From NCBI RefSeq assembly GCF_000961885.1, contig NZ_JZKH01000146.1, positions 1 to 12,803 on the forward strand: 12,803 nucleotides of DNA. The letters are read 5' to 3'. Position numbers and translations under genes: made by a program. The notes under the pieces are model-generated. The model saw nothing but the letters and a program-made list of their open reading frames with translations, made no database searches and was not told where the DNA came from. This document shows, one piece after another, positions 5,039-11,886 of the stretch (its first letter is position 1; the number at the start of each line of letters is the position of its first letter). This stretch comes from Streptomyces rubellomurinus (GTDB lineage: Bacteria; Actinomycetota; Actinomycetes; Streptomycetales; Streptomycetaceae).

Positions 5039-6868
5039 ATGCTGCGCTCACGCATCGAACGGGCCGGGACGCCGGCTCCGCAGGACGGCCGCCGACGCCG
5101 GCCGAAGAGCCTGGCCGCCGTCGCGGCCGGCACCGCCGCCTCCCTGCTGCTCGGCGCGGGCCTCGCGCTGACCGGCGGCGGCGCGGCCAACGCCGCGACC
5201 ACCAACTCCACCGGCGCGGCCGCCACCAGCGGCGGCATCAAGGTCGCCTACTTCGACCAGTGGTCGATCTACGCGAACGCGTACTACCCCAAGACGATCC
5301 AGGACACCGGCGTCGCCGGGAAGCTGGACTACATGATCTACTCGTTCGCCAACATCCACCCGACCGACCTCGGCTGTTTCGAGGCCACCAAGGCGGCGAG
5401 CGGGGACGACAACAACCCCAACGCGGGCGACGGCGCGGGCGACGCGTTCGCCGACTACCAGAAGAGCTTCGGCCCGGACATCTCGGTCGACGGCGTCGGC
5501 GACGCCTGGGGCCAGCCGATCGCGGGCAACTTCAACCAGCTGAAGAAGCTGAAGGCGAAGAACCCCAAGCTCAAGATCCTGATCTCGCTGGGCGGTTGGA
5601 CCTACTCCAAGTACTTCTCGGCGGCGGCCGCCACGGACGCCTCGCGCAAGCACCTGGTCTCCTCCTGCCTCGACATGTTCATCAAGGGCAACCTCCCCTC
5701 GGACGCCGGCTACGGCGGCCCGGGCTCGGCGGCCGGCCTCTTCGACGGCGTCGACATCGACTGGGAGTACCCGGGCGGCGGCGGCCACACCGGCAACCTC
5801 TCCAGCCCGGCCGACAAGCAGAACTTCACCCTGCTGCTGCAGGAGTTCCGCAACCAGCTGGACGCGCAGGGCAAGGCGGACGGCAAGACCTACGCCCTGT
5901 CGGCAGCGGTCGGGGCCGGCCAGGACAAGATCATGAACGTCGAGACCGACAAGGTCGGCCAGTACCTGACCTTCCTCGACGTCATGACGTACGACATGCA
6001 CGGCGCGTGGGACGCCCAGGGCCCGACCAACCACCAGGCCCCGTTGTACTCCGGCCCGAACGACCCGATGACCCCGGCCAAGCCGGGCCACGGCAAGTAC
6101 TCGATCGACAACGCGATCAAGGCGTGGACGGCCGGCGACCCGGACTACGGCATCCCCGGCGGCTTCCCGGCCAACAAGATCAACATGGGTGTGCCGTTCT
6201 ACTACCGCGGCTGGACCGGCGTCCAGAACAACGGAAAGAACGGCCTCTTCCAGACCGCCACCGGCCCGGCCGCCGGCGCCCCGATGTCCGGCAGCGTCCC
6301 CGGCATCCAGATGTACAAGGAGCTGGGCGGCTTCGTCGACAACCCGTCCAGGACCTTCTGGGACGACGACGCCAAGGCGACGTACTTCTACGACGGCACC
6401 ACCTTCTGGAGCGGTGAGGACGCCAGGTCGATCCAGGCCAAGATCGACTACGCGCACTGCAACGGCCTCGGCGGCTCCTTCGCCTTCTCGCTGTACGACC
6501 TGGGCACCAAGACCGCCCTGTTCGACACGATGGTGAACGCCACCAACGGCTCCGCGGCCGGCTGCCCGGCCCCGCCGACCGGCACCCCGACCCCGACCCA
6601 GACCCCGACCGGGACGCCCACGGGCACGCCGACCGGCACCCCGACCGGGACGCCCACGGGCACTCCCACCGGGACCCCGACCGGCACGCCGACCTCCCCG
6701 GCCACCTGCTCGGCCGCCCCGAGCTGGGACCCGAACACCACCTACGCCGCCGGCGGCACCAAGGTGTCGTGGAAGGGCCACTACTACACCAACAAGTGGT
6801 GGACCAAGGGCGAGGACCCGTCGCAGAGCGGGCAGTGGGGCGTCTGGGCCGACAACGGGCCCTGCTGA
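5039..6868 (+). CDS. Secreted GH18 chitinase with C-terminal chitin-binding module
   Basis: 609 residues; endo-acting chitin hydrolysis outside the cell is expected. Residues 1-52 form a long signal peptide (RRRRPK at 18-23, hydrophobic 24-45, cleavage near ANA at 50-52). The GH18 barrel spans about 66-500: AYFDQWSIYANAYY at 70-83, SLGGWTYSKYF at 183-193, and the catalytic DGVDIDWEYP, with Asp236, Asp239, Asp241 and the acid Glu243 all present. MTYDMHGAWD at 316-325 supplies substrate-binding residues, and the insert between about 330 and 460 suggests the deep-cleft, processive type of family 18. A Thr/Pro/Gly linker (514-552) leads to a CBM5/12-like module (556-609: SWDPNTTYAAGGTKVSWKGHYYTNKWW, exposed aromatics, Cys557 and Cys609 possibly paired). 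ATG 5039 has AGGAG ten bases upstream. Regulation by DasR is likely from the upstream dre. Confidence 0.96.
   Translation: MLRSRIERAGTPAPQDGRRRRPKSLAAVAAGTAASLLLGAGLALTGGGAANAATTNSTGAAATSGGIKVAYFDQWSIYANAYYPKTIQDTGVAGKLDYMIYSFANIHPTDLGCFEATKAASGDDNNPNAGDGAGDAFADYQKSFGPDISVDGVGDAWGQPIAGNFNQLKKLKAKNPKLKILISLGGWTYSKYFSAAAATDASRKHLVSSCLDMFIKGNLPSDAGYGGPGSAAGLFDGVDIDWEYPGGGGHTGNLSSPADKQNFTLLLQEFRNQLDAQGKADGKTYALSAAVGAGQDKIMNVETDKVGQYLTFLDVMTYDMHGAWDAQGPTNHQAPLYSGPNDPMTPAKPGHGKYSIDNAIKAWTAGDPDYGIPGGFPANKINMGVPFYYRGWTGVQNNGKNGLFQTATGPAAGAPMSGSVPGIQMYKELGGFVDNPSRTFWDDDAKATYFYDGTTFWSGEDARSIQAKIDYAHCNGLGGSFAFSLYDLGTKTALFDTMVNATNGSAAGCPAPPTGTPTPTQTPTGTPTGTPTGTPTGTPTGTPTGTPTGTPTSPATCSAAPSWDPNTTYAAGGTKVSWKGHYYTNKWWTKGEDPSQSGQWGVWADNGPC
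6586..6690 (+). repeat. Short tandem repeats encoding the TGTP linker of the chitinase
   Basis: Repeated 12-base units of the type CCGACCGGCACC or CCCACGGGCACG encode (PTGT)n between the catalytic and chitin-binding domains. Unit sequences vary mainly at third positions, so the protein repeat is kept while the DNA drifts. Length differences between strains are expected. Confidence 0.8.
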
Positions 6869-6915
6869 CCCGGGCCGGCGCCCGACCGGCACCCGACCGG
6901 CACCCGAAACAGTGA

Positions 6916-6957
6916 GAGTCCGGCCCGCCGGGGGAATTCCCCCGGCGGGCCGGACTC
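6916..6957. terminator. Perfect 42-bp palindrome between convergent chitinase and marR
   Basis: Arms 6916-6936 and 6937-6957 are exact reverse complements with no spacer; the centre is GAATTC. It starts 48 bases after the chitinase stop and ends 19 bases before the marR stop at 6976. As RNA it folds from either strand into a very stable hairpin, so a bidirectional terminator is the best call. Just upstream (about 6880-6910) is a short 11-base tandem repeat of the type CCCGACCGGCA. Confidence 0.87.
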
Positions 6958-6975
6958 CTGCGTTTCGGCTCCGGT

Positions 6976-7560
6976 TCACTGCGCCAGGTCGGCGGTGCGC
7001 CCGAGCGCGTCCGGCTGGGTCTCCTCGATCCGCCGCAGCATCCGGGCCAGCAGGCCGGAGAGCGCCGTCCGGTCCTCGCCGGCCAGGTCCTGGAGCAGCT
7101 CCTCCTCGAACACCGCCGCCATCCGCATCGACTCCAGCCACTTGTCGCGGCCGGTCTCGGTCAGCTCGATGATCACCCGCACCCGGTTGGACTCGTCCCG
7201 CTCCCGGGTGACCAGGCCGTCCGCGACCATCCGGTCGATCCGGTGCGTCATCGCCGCCGGGGTGAGCCCGAGCCGCTTGGCGAGCTCGCCCGGCCCCAGC
7301 CGGTAGGGGCTGCCGGCGACCACCAGGGCCTTGAGCACCTCCCACTCGGCGGACGTGATTCCGAGCACGGTCAGCTGCCGGTCGTACGCCACGCCCATCC
7401 GCCGGGAGACCCGGTTGAGGGTCTGCACGATCGTCTCCACCTGCGGGTCCACGGTGGGGAACTCCCGCTGGTAGAGCGCCACCTGCTCGGCGATGCCGAT
7501 CTCCAGCGCGGTGGCCGGCGCGGGCTTGTCGGTCGCCGGCCCCGGCTTGTCCGTAGTCAT
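6976..7560 (-). CDS. MarR-family transcriptional regulator
   Basis: 194 residues. A Pro/Thr-rich leader (1-18) precedes a typical MarR fold: N-terminal helices for dimerisation (about 19-65), ITSAEWEVLKALVVAGSP at 68-85, the winged helix-turn-helix LGPGELAKRLGLTPAAMTHRIDRMVADGLVTRERDESNRVRVIIELTETGR at 88-138 (long run described in parts: helix 2 at 90-97, recognition helix 101-112, wing 117-131), and C-terminal helices to 182. Family members are dimeric repressors or activators released by small phenolic or antibiotic ligands. It is divergent from an MFS exporter, the classic arrangement for a drug-responsive repressor. ATG 7560 has no Shine-Dalgarno site. An in-frame GTG at 7587 has a possible -10 (CAAAGT) about 8 bases before it, so the mRNA may be leaderless and the protein nine residues longer. 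Confidence 0.9.
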   Translation of the reverse strand: MTTDKPGPATDKPAPATALEIGIAEQVALYQREFPTVDPQVETIVQTLNRVSRRMGVAYDRQLTVLGITSAEWEVLKALVVAGSPYRLGPGELAKRLGLTPAAMTHRIDRMVADGLVTRERDESNRVRVIIELTETGRDKWLESMRMAAVFEEELLQDLAGEDRTALSGLLARMLRRIEETQPDALGRTADLAQ

Positions 7561-7590
7561 GCCGAACAGTGTCGCACGGCTGTGCACCCC

Positions 7591-7695
7591 TTAAGACTTT
7601 GACACCGCACTCTTCCGGTGCTAAGACTTTATCTCGTCAAACTTTAGCTCTGAAATCTTCTGGCCTTAAGAGTCCAGCACTCAAGAGTGACCAGT
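7591..7695. repeat. Degenerate 15-bp repeat array / MarR operator region between marR and the MFS gene
   Basis: Seven 15-base registers starting at 7591, 7606, 7621, 7636, 7651, 7666 and 7681 begin TTAAGACTTT, CGCACTCTTC, CTAAGACTTT, GTCAAACTTT, TGAAATCTTC, TTAAGAGTCC and TCAAGAGTGA. TAAGACTTT is exact at 7592 and 7622, and CACTCAAGAGTG (7678-7689) is an inverted repeat. The stretch is markedly AT-richer than its surroundings. The repeats cover the candidate MFS promoter, so they probably are, or contain, MarR operators. Confidence 0.6.
7599..7627 (+). promoter_or_regulatory. Candidate promoter of the MFS exporter
   Basis: A consensus -35 TTGACA (7599-7604) is followed, 17 bases later, by TAAGAC (7622-7627) as a -10. 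Transcription would start near 7634, giving a leader of about 75-85 bases. The two exact TAAGACTTT copies overlap the -35 and -10, where a bound repressor would block polymerase. Confidence 0.6.
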
Positions 7696-7709
7696 CGACC
7701 CAGGAAGGG

Positions 7710-9026
7710 ATGTGCACGGTGACCGGCACGGTGAAGCAGCAGAGGCAGCAGCGACGTGGGGCGGGCAGCCCGCTGCGCCGCGTCCAGATCGGCAACGCGC
7801 TCAGTGCGTTCGGCAGCGGGTTCACGATGCCGTACATGTTCGTGTACGTGGACCAGGTGCGCGGGCTGGGTTCGCTGGCGGCCGGGATGGTGTTCACCGT
7901 GTTCGCGCTGGCGGCGCTCGTCGTCCTGCCGTTCACCGGCCGCGGCATCGACCGGTACGGCCCGCGCCCGGTGCTGCTGGCCGGTGCGGCGCTGGCCGCC
8001 ACCGGCGCGTTCGCCTTCGGGCACGCCACCGGCACCCCGGCCCTGCTGGTCTCCTCCTTCCTGTTCGGCGCGGGTGTCACCACCTGCCAGCCGGCGCTCG
8101 CCACGATGATCGTCCGCTGCTCCACGGCGGCGACCCGCTCGCACGCCTTCGCGCTGCAGTTCACCCTGGTCAACCTGGGCATGGGCATCGGCGCCCTGGT
8201 CGGCGGGCAGATCGTGAACGTCGCCGACCCGGCCAGCCTCACCCGGCTGTTCACCATCGAGGCGGCGACCTTCCTCGGCCTCGCCCTGGTCACCGGCACC
8301 GCCCGGATGCCGCGGGCCAACCTGACCGTCGTCCAGGAGAAGCACGACGGCCCGACCGGCCTGCGCGCCCTGCTCGCCGACAAGGCGATGCTGCGGCTCA
8401 GCATCCTCGCCGGGCTGATCTTCTTCACCTGCTACGGCCAGTTCGAGTCCGGCGTCGCGGCCTTCGCCACCGACACCGTCGGCACCGCGCCGTCCACCCT
8501 GGGCTTCGCGATCGGCGCCAACGCGGTGACCATCGTCGTCCTGCAGATGTTCATGGTGCGGATCACCGCGCGCCGCCGCCGCACCACCGCGATGGCCGCC
8601 GCCGGCCTGGTCTGGCTCGCCGCCTGGGGGATGGCCCTGGTGGCCGGCCTGATACGGACCGAGACCATGGCCGCCACGGTCGCCATCGTCTCGATCTACG
8701 CCCTGTTCGGCGTCGGCGAGTCGCTGCTCGCGCCGACCATGGGCCCGATGGTCGCCGACCTCGCCCCGGCCCGACTGCTCGGCACCTACAACGCCGGGTA
8801 CGCCCTGGTGAAGCAGATCGCCATCGCGGTCGGCCCGGCCGTGGGCGTGCTGCTGGTCGGCTCCGGCACCTGGCCGCTCTACCTCGCGGCCATGGCGGGC
8901 TGCACGCTGCTGATCGTCGCCCTGGCCGTCCGGCTGCGCCCGCACCTCACGCCGGAGCAGGACAACGCGGCCCCGGCCGTGGTCCGCACGGCGGCCCCGG
9001 TCCGGGAGCTGCAGACGGCCGCGTAG
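7710..9026 (+). CDS. MFS transporter, probable drug/small-molecule exporter
   Basis: 438 residues with about 12 transmembrane helices in two halves, separated by a cytoplasmic stretch near ARMPRANLTVVQEKHDGPTG. The loop between helices 2 and 3 carries the MFS signature-like GRGIDRYGPRPVLLAG (motif A), diagnostic of the superfamily. Function is probably proton-driven export of a toxic or signalling compound; the substrate is unknown. Control by the divergent MarR is the expected arrangement. ATG 7710 directly follows AGGAAGGG, rather close. GTG 7719, nine bases beyond that site, has the better spacing and may be the true start (three residues shorter). A longer frame back to 7569 is rejected because it would contain two rare TTA codons and runs through the operator region. 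The C-terminal tail after the last helix is polar and disordered. Confidence 0.9.
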   Translation: MCTVTGTVKQQRQQRRGAGSPLRRVQIGNALSAFGSGFTMPYMFVYVDQVRGLGSLAAGMVFTVFALAALVVLPFTGRGIDRYGPRPVLLAGAALAATGAFAFGHATGTPALLVSSFLFGAGVTTCQPALATMIVRCSTAATRSHAFALQFTLVNLGMGIGALVGGQIVNVADPASLTRLFTIEAATFLGLALVTGTARMPRANLTVVQEKHDGPTGLRALLADKAMLRLSILAGLIFFTCYGQFESGVAAFATDTVGTAPSTLGFAIGANAVTIVVLQMFMVRITARRRRTTAMAAAGLVWLAAWGMALVAGLIRTETMAATVAIVSIYALFGVGESLLAPTMGPMVADLAPARLLGTYNAGYALVKQIAIAVGPAVGVLLVGSGTWPLYLAAMAGCTLLIVALAVRLRPHLTPEQDNAAPAVVRTAAPVRELQTAA

Positions 9027-9053
9027 CGCCGGCTCGCGCAAGGGTGTTCGAGA

Positions 9054-9084
9054 GGGCGCCGACCAGGTCACCTGGTCGGCGCCC
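9054..9084 (+). terminator. Terminator hairpin after the MFS gene
   Basis: GGGCGCCGACCAGG (9054-9067) and CCTGGTCGGCGCCC (9071-9084) are perfect complements around the three bases TCA. The hairpin starts 27 bases after the MFS stop and separates this gene from the pmt transcription unit. Confidence 0.85.
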
Positions 9085-9091
9085 GTCGCGC

Positions 9092-9120
9092 TTGGCTTCG
9101 CGGGCACCGCCACATAGTGT
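9092..9120 (+). promoter_or_regulatory. Candidate promoter for pmt
   Basis: TTGGCT (9092-9097) and TAGTGT (9115-9120) are spaced by 17 bases, fitting a housekeeping-sigma promoter. Transcription would start near 9127, leaving a leader of about 110 bases with no other recognisable element. Confidence 0.45.
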
Positions 9121-9237
9121 CGGTGCCTGTCGCCCGTCCGGCCCCGGCCGGCGCGGCAGACCCGGGCGGACCGGTACGGCGGGCCCGGGCAGAGCAGACC
9201 AGTCGCACCGGCGAAGACAGGCGAAATCGGCGAGGCT

Positions 9238-10860
9238 ATGACCCAAGCGGCGCTCACGCACCCCCCGGCGGCCCCGGCCCCCACCACCCCGGCCCCGGCA
9301 CCGACCCCGCGCCGACTGCCGCCCTGGATGGCCCGGCACGCCGGCTGGCTCGGACCGATCGGCGTCGCACTCTTCGCCGGCCTGCTGCGGTTCTGGAACC
9401 TCGGCTACCCCAACTCCTTCGTCTTCGACGAGACGTACTACCCCAAGGACGCCTGGTCGCTGCTCCAGCAGGGCTACGAGGGCACCTGGCCGGACCACGC
9501 CAACACGGACATCCTGGCCGTCCCGCAGAGCATCCCGCTGAACGCCGCCCCCGAGTTCGTCGCCCACCCGCCGCTCGGCAAATGGGTGATGTCGATCGGC
9601 GAGCAGCTGTTCGGGCTGCACCCCTTCGGCTGGCGGTTCATCACCGCCCTGCTCGGCACCCTCTCCGTGCTGATGCTGGCCCGGATCGGCCGCCGGCTCT
9701 TCGGATCCACCCTGGTCGGCTGCACCGCCGCGCTGCTCATGTCCGTCGACGGCCTCCAGCTCGTGATGAGCCGGATCGGCCTACTGGACGGCATCCAGAT
9801 GTTCTTCGTGCTCGCCGCCTTCGGCAGCCTGCTGGTCGACCGCGACCACGCCCGCGCCCGGCTCGCCGCGGCCGACGACGCCGACCGGGCGCGGCTGGGG
9901 CTGCGCCCCTGGCGGATCGCCGCCGGCGTGTTCCTCGGCGCCGCCTGCGCCGTCAAGTGGAACGGCGCCCCGATCCTCGCCGCGCTCGGCATCCTGACCG
10001 TGCTGTGGGACCAGTCCGGCCGCCGCGGGGCCGGCGCCCGCCGCCCCTGGCGCTCCATGCTGCGCCGGGACGCCGGGCCCGCCCTGCTCGCCGTGGTCGG
10101 CTCCGCCCTCGTGGTGTACGTCGGCTCGTGGAGCGGCTGGCTGGCCAGCGGCGCCGGCGGGGACGGCGCGAGCGGCTACGACCGGCACTGGGCGGACGGC
10201 CGGGCCGGCCTCTCCCCGGACAGCTTCCTCGGCGTGTCGCTGCCGCAGGTTCCGATGGGCTGGGTGCCCGCGCCGCTGCGCAGCCTGTGGCACTACCACT
10301 CGCAGATGCTCGACTTCAACACCGGCCTCAACCAGCCGCACACCTACCAGTCCAACCCCTTCGCCTGGCTGGTCGACGGCCGGCCCGTCTCGATGTACTG
10401 GGAGCAGGTGCCGAACGGTCAGCGCGGCTGCACCGCCACCGGCGGCTGCGCGGCGCAGATCCTGGGCCTGGGCACCCCGTTCCTGTGGTGGGCGGCCTGC
10501 TTCGCGCTGGCCTACCTGCTGTGGCGCTGGTTCTTCCGCCGGGACTGGCGCTCGGGCGCCGTGCTGTGCGCGGTCGCCGGGATCTACCTGCCCTGGTTCC
10601 GCTTCCAGGAGCGGACGATCTTCTCCTTCTACATGGTCGTGCTGGTGCCGTTCCTGTGCCTGGCCGTCGCCCAGATGCTCGGCGCCATCCTCGGCCCGCC
10701 CGGCTGCAGCGTCGAGCGCCGCCGCTACGGCGCGATCGGGGCCGGGCTGATCGTGGTCGCGATCGTCGGCTGCTTCGCCTTCTTCTACCCGCTGTACTCG
10801 GCGGAGGTGATCCCGATGTCGGCCTGGCAGGACCGGATGTGGTTCACCAGCTGGATCTGA
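9238..10860 (+). CDS. pmt: Polyprenyl-phosphate-mannose-protein mannosyltransferase (GT39)
   Basis: 540 residues. An integral-membrane enzyme that transfers mannose from polyprenyl-phosphate-mannose to Ser/Thr of proteins crossing the membrane. After a Pro/Ala/Thr-rich N-terminus (1-25) and first helix (about 36-52), the outer loop carries FVFDETYYPKDAW at 61-73; Asp64-Glu65 is the acidic pair conserved and essential in PMT enzymes. HPPLGKW follows at 113-119, then SRIGLLDGIQMFF and CAVKWNG in later helices, and a conserved C-terminal part with NPFAWLVDGRPVSMYWE and four terminal helices ending in MWFTSWI, typical of actinobacterial Pmt. In Streptomyces coelicolor Pmt is needed for phage phiC31 infection and modifies lipoproteins such as PstS. 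ATG 9238 has GGCGAGG very close upstream. The stop overlaps the next start by one base (TGATG). Confidence 0.94.
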   Translation: MTQAALTHPPAAPAPTTPAPAPTPRRLPPWMARHAGWLGPIGVALFAGLLRFWNLGYPNSFVFDETYYPKDAWSLLQQGYEGTWPDHANTDILAVPQSIPLNAAPEFVAHPPLGKWVMSIGEQLFGLHPFGWRFITALLGTLSVLMLARIGRRLFGSTLVGCTAALLMSVDGLQLVMSRIGLLDGIQMFFVLAAFGSLLVDRDHARARLAAADDADRARLGLRPWRIAAGVFLGAACAVKWNGAPILAALGILTVLWDQSGRRGAGARRPWRSMLRRDAGPALLAVVGSALVVYVGSWSGWLASGAGGDGASGYDRHWADGRAGLSPDSFLGVSLPQVPMGWVPAPLRSLWHYHSQMLDFNTGLNQPHTYQSNPFAWLVDGRPVSMYWEQVPNGQRGCTATGGCAAQILGLGTPFLWWAACFALAYLLWRWFFRRDWRSGAVLCAVAGIYLPWFRFQERTIFSFYMVVLVPFLCLAVAQMLGAILGPPGCSVERRRYGAIGAGLIVVAIVGCFAFFYPLYSAEVIPMSAWQDRMWFTSWI

Positions 10861-11681
10861 TGCCGCTGGTTCCGGTGGCGCTGGCTTCGGTGGCGCAGGG
10901 TCCGGTGCGGTCGGCGGCCTCGGGCGGCCAGCTGCTGCCGGTCACCCCGGCGCTCTGGGCGGTGGCGGCGGTGCTGCTGCTGGCCGCCGTGGCGGTCGCC
11001 GGGTGGGGCCTGCTCGGCCACGGGCACGCGGTGCTGCGGGCCGGTCTGCGGGCGGTGGTGCAGCTGGCCGGCGTCGCGGCGGTGATCACCTGGGTGGTCG
11101 GCTCGCTGTGGTGGTCGGCGCTGTTCGTGCTGCTGATGTTCACCGTCGCGGTGCGCACCGCCGGGCGGCGGATGACCCCCGGCCCCGGCTGGGCCTGGGC
11201 GGCCGCCCCGATCGGCGCCGGGGTGCTGCCGGTGCTCGCCCTGCTGCTGGGCGTCGGCCTGCTGCCGCCGAAGGGCCTGTCCGTCATCCCGGTCGCCGGG
11301 ATCATGATCGGCGGCGCGCTCACCGCGACCTCGCTGGCCGGGCGGCGCGCCCTGGACGAGCTGCGGCAGCGGCGCGGCGAGGTGGAGGCGGCGCTGGCGC
11401 TCGGCTTCGAGGAACGGGACGCGCGGCTGGAGATCTGCCGCACGGCGGCCGCGACCTCGCTCGTCCCGGCGCTGGACCAGACCCGCACGGTCGGCCTGGT
11501 CACCCTGCCCGGCGCCTTCGTCGGCATGCTGCTCGGCGGGGCCTCGCCCTCCCAGGCGGGGGCGGTGCAGCTGTTCGTGCTGGTCGCGCTGCTGGCGGTG
11601 GAGGCGGTGGCGATCGTGGTGGTGCTGGAGCTGGTCGGGCGGGGGCTGGTGACGGCCGGGTCGGTCGGCGGGGTCGGGTAG
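10860..11681 (+). CDS. fetB: FetB-like ABC exporter permease (UPF0014)
   Basis: 273 residues, near the ~260 usual for the family, with about seven transmembrane helices. The best family mark is the cytoplasmic-to-membrane stretch EVEAALALGFEERDA at 174-188, then LVPALDQTRTVGLVTLPGAF at 201-220 and GMLLGGASP at 222-230; GIMIGGALTATSLAG at 147-161 also fits. In E. coli, FetA (ATPase) and FetB (permease) export iron and help in oxidative stress. No ATPase gene is adjacent, so the partner is unknown. The start shares one base with the pmt stop (TGATG) and has no Shine-Dalgarno site, so translational coupling is likely. An internal GTG start is possible because residues 1-30 are non-conserved. Substrate (Fe, Mn or other) is inferred, not shown. 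Confidence 0.83.
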   Translation: MPLVPVALASVAQGPVRSAASGGQLLPVTPALWAVAAVLLLAAVAVAGWGLLGHGHAVLRAGLRAVVQLAGVAAVITWVVGSLWWSALFVLLMFTVAVRTAGRRMTPGPGWAWAAAPIGAGVLPVLALLLGVGLLPPKGLSVIPVAGIMIGGALTATSLAGRRALDELRQRRGEVEAALALGFEERDARLEICRTAAATSLVPALDQTRTVGLVTLPGAFVGMLLGGASPSQAGAVQLFVLVALLAVEAVAIVVVLELVGRGLVTAGSVGGVG

Positions 11682-11684
11682 GCT
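11679..11684 (+). promoter_or_regulatory. Candidate -10 element for the riboswitch transcript
   Basis: TAGGCT overlaps the fetB stop codon and matches the TAnnnT form of streptomycete -10 boxes. Transcription would start near 11691, directly at the 5' edge of the riboswitch. No convincing -35 is visible, so read-through from fetB remains possible. Confidence 0.35.
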
Positions 11685-11691
11685 GGAGCGC

Positions 11692-11794
11692 GTTGAAGGG
11701 GAGTAGCCCTCCACCGGACCGTCGACATACTGGCCCCCAGGGGCCCGGCGCCCGGGGCACCACCCGTACGGTGGGTGCCGGCGAGACCTTCGGC
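11692..11794 (+). promoter_or_regulatory. yybP-ykoY (manganese) riboswitch
   Basis: Both conserved signatures of this RNA are present: GGGGAGTAGCC at 11698-11708, and GGCGAGACCTTCGG ending the aptamer at 11780-11793. The closing P1 helix is GTTGAAGG (11692-11699) with CCTTCGGC (11787-11794), 8 pairs including two G-U. A GC-rich arm lies between, with the GUCGACAUA segment near 11723 resembling a conserved internal loop. Known: the class binds Mn2+ at the docked loops and usually turns on exporters. Here it precedes a GDT1-family gene, the commonest partner of this class. Confidence 0.88.
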
Positions 11795-11833
11795 CGCAGT
11801 GCTGTGACCATTTCCAGTGCTGTCGGGCCGAAG
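11788..11833 (+). promoter_or_regulatory. Predicted expression platform: alternative helix with the aptamer's 3' strand
   Basis: CTTCGGCC (11788-11795), the 3' strand of P1, is perfectly complementary to GGCCGAAG (11826-11833). Pairing of the two would unfold the aptamer. Mn2+ binding would favour P1 and free the downstream arm. GGCCG/CGGCC and TCGGGC/GCCCGA pairings further down (11823-11870) could then rearrange near the ribosome site GAGGA (11873-11877). A perfect 9-base direct repeat CAGTGCTGT lies at 11797 and 11815. Confidence 0.5.
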
Positions 11834-11886
11834 CGTCCCCCGAGGGAAGTGCGACGGCCTGGCAGCCCGACCGAGGATCCCAACTG

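Noticed and set aside
4812..5171. Small open frame in the chitinase leader
   Set aside because: No ribosome site (it starts within a hairpin-rich leader), no codon bias, and it overlaps the chitinase signal-peptide region in another frame.
6586..6690. Possible CRISPR or regulatory repeat array
   Set aside because: Repeats are 12-base, contiguous, without spacers, and in frame as a TGTP protein linker.
5048..7345. A 765-codon open frame on the minus strand, antisense to the chitinase and through marR
   Set aside because: Such frames are routine opposite GC-biased genes. It lacks a recognisable domain, is Arg/Gly/Ala-rich low-complexity, and conflicts with a certain chitinase gene.
7569..7709. 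N-terminal extension of the MFS protein with LKS-type pentapeptide repeats
   Set aside because: The stretch is AT-rich, contains two rare TTA codons, holds the promoter and operators, and good start sites lie at 7710/7719 directly before family-like sequence.
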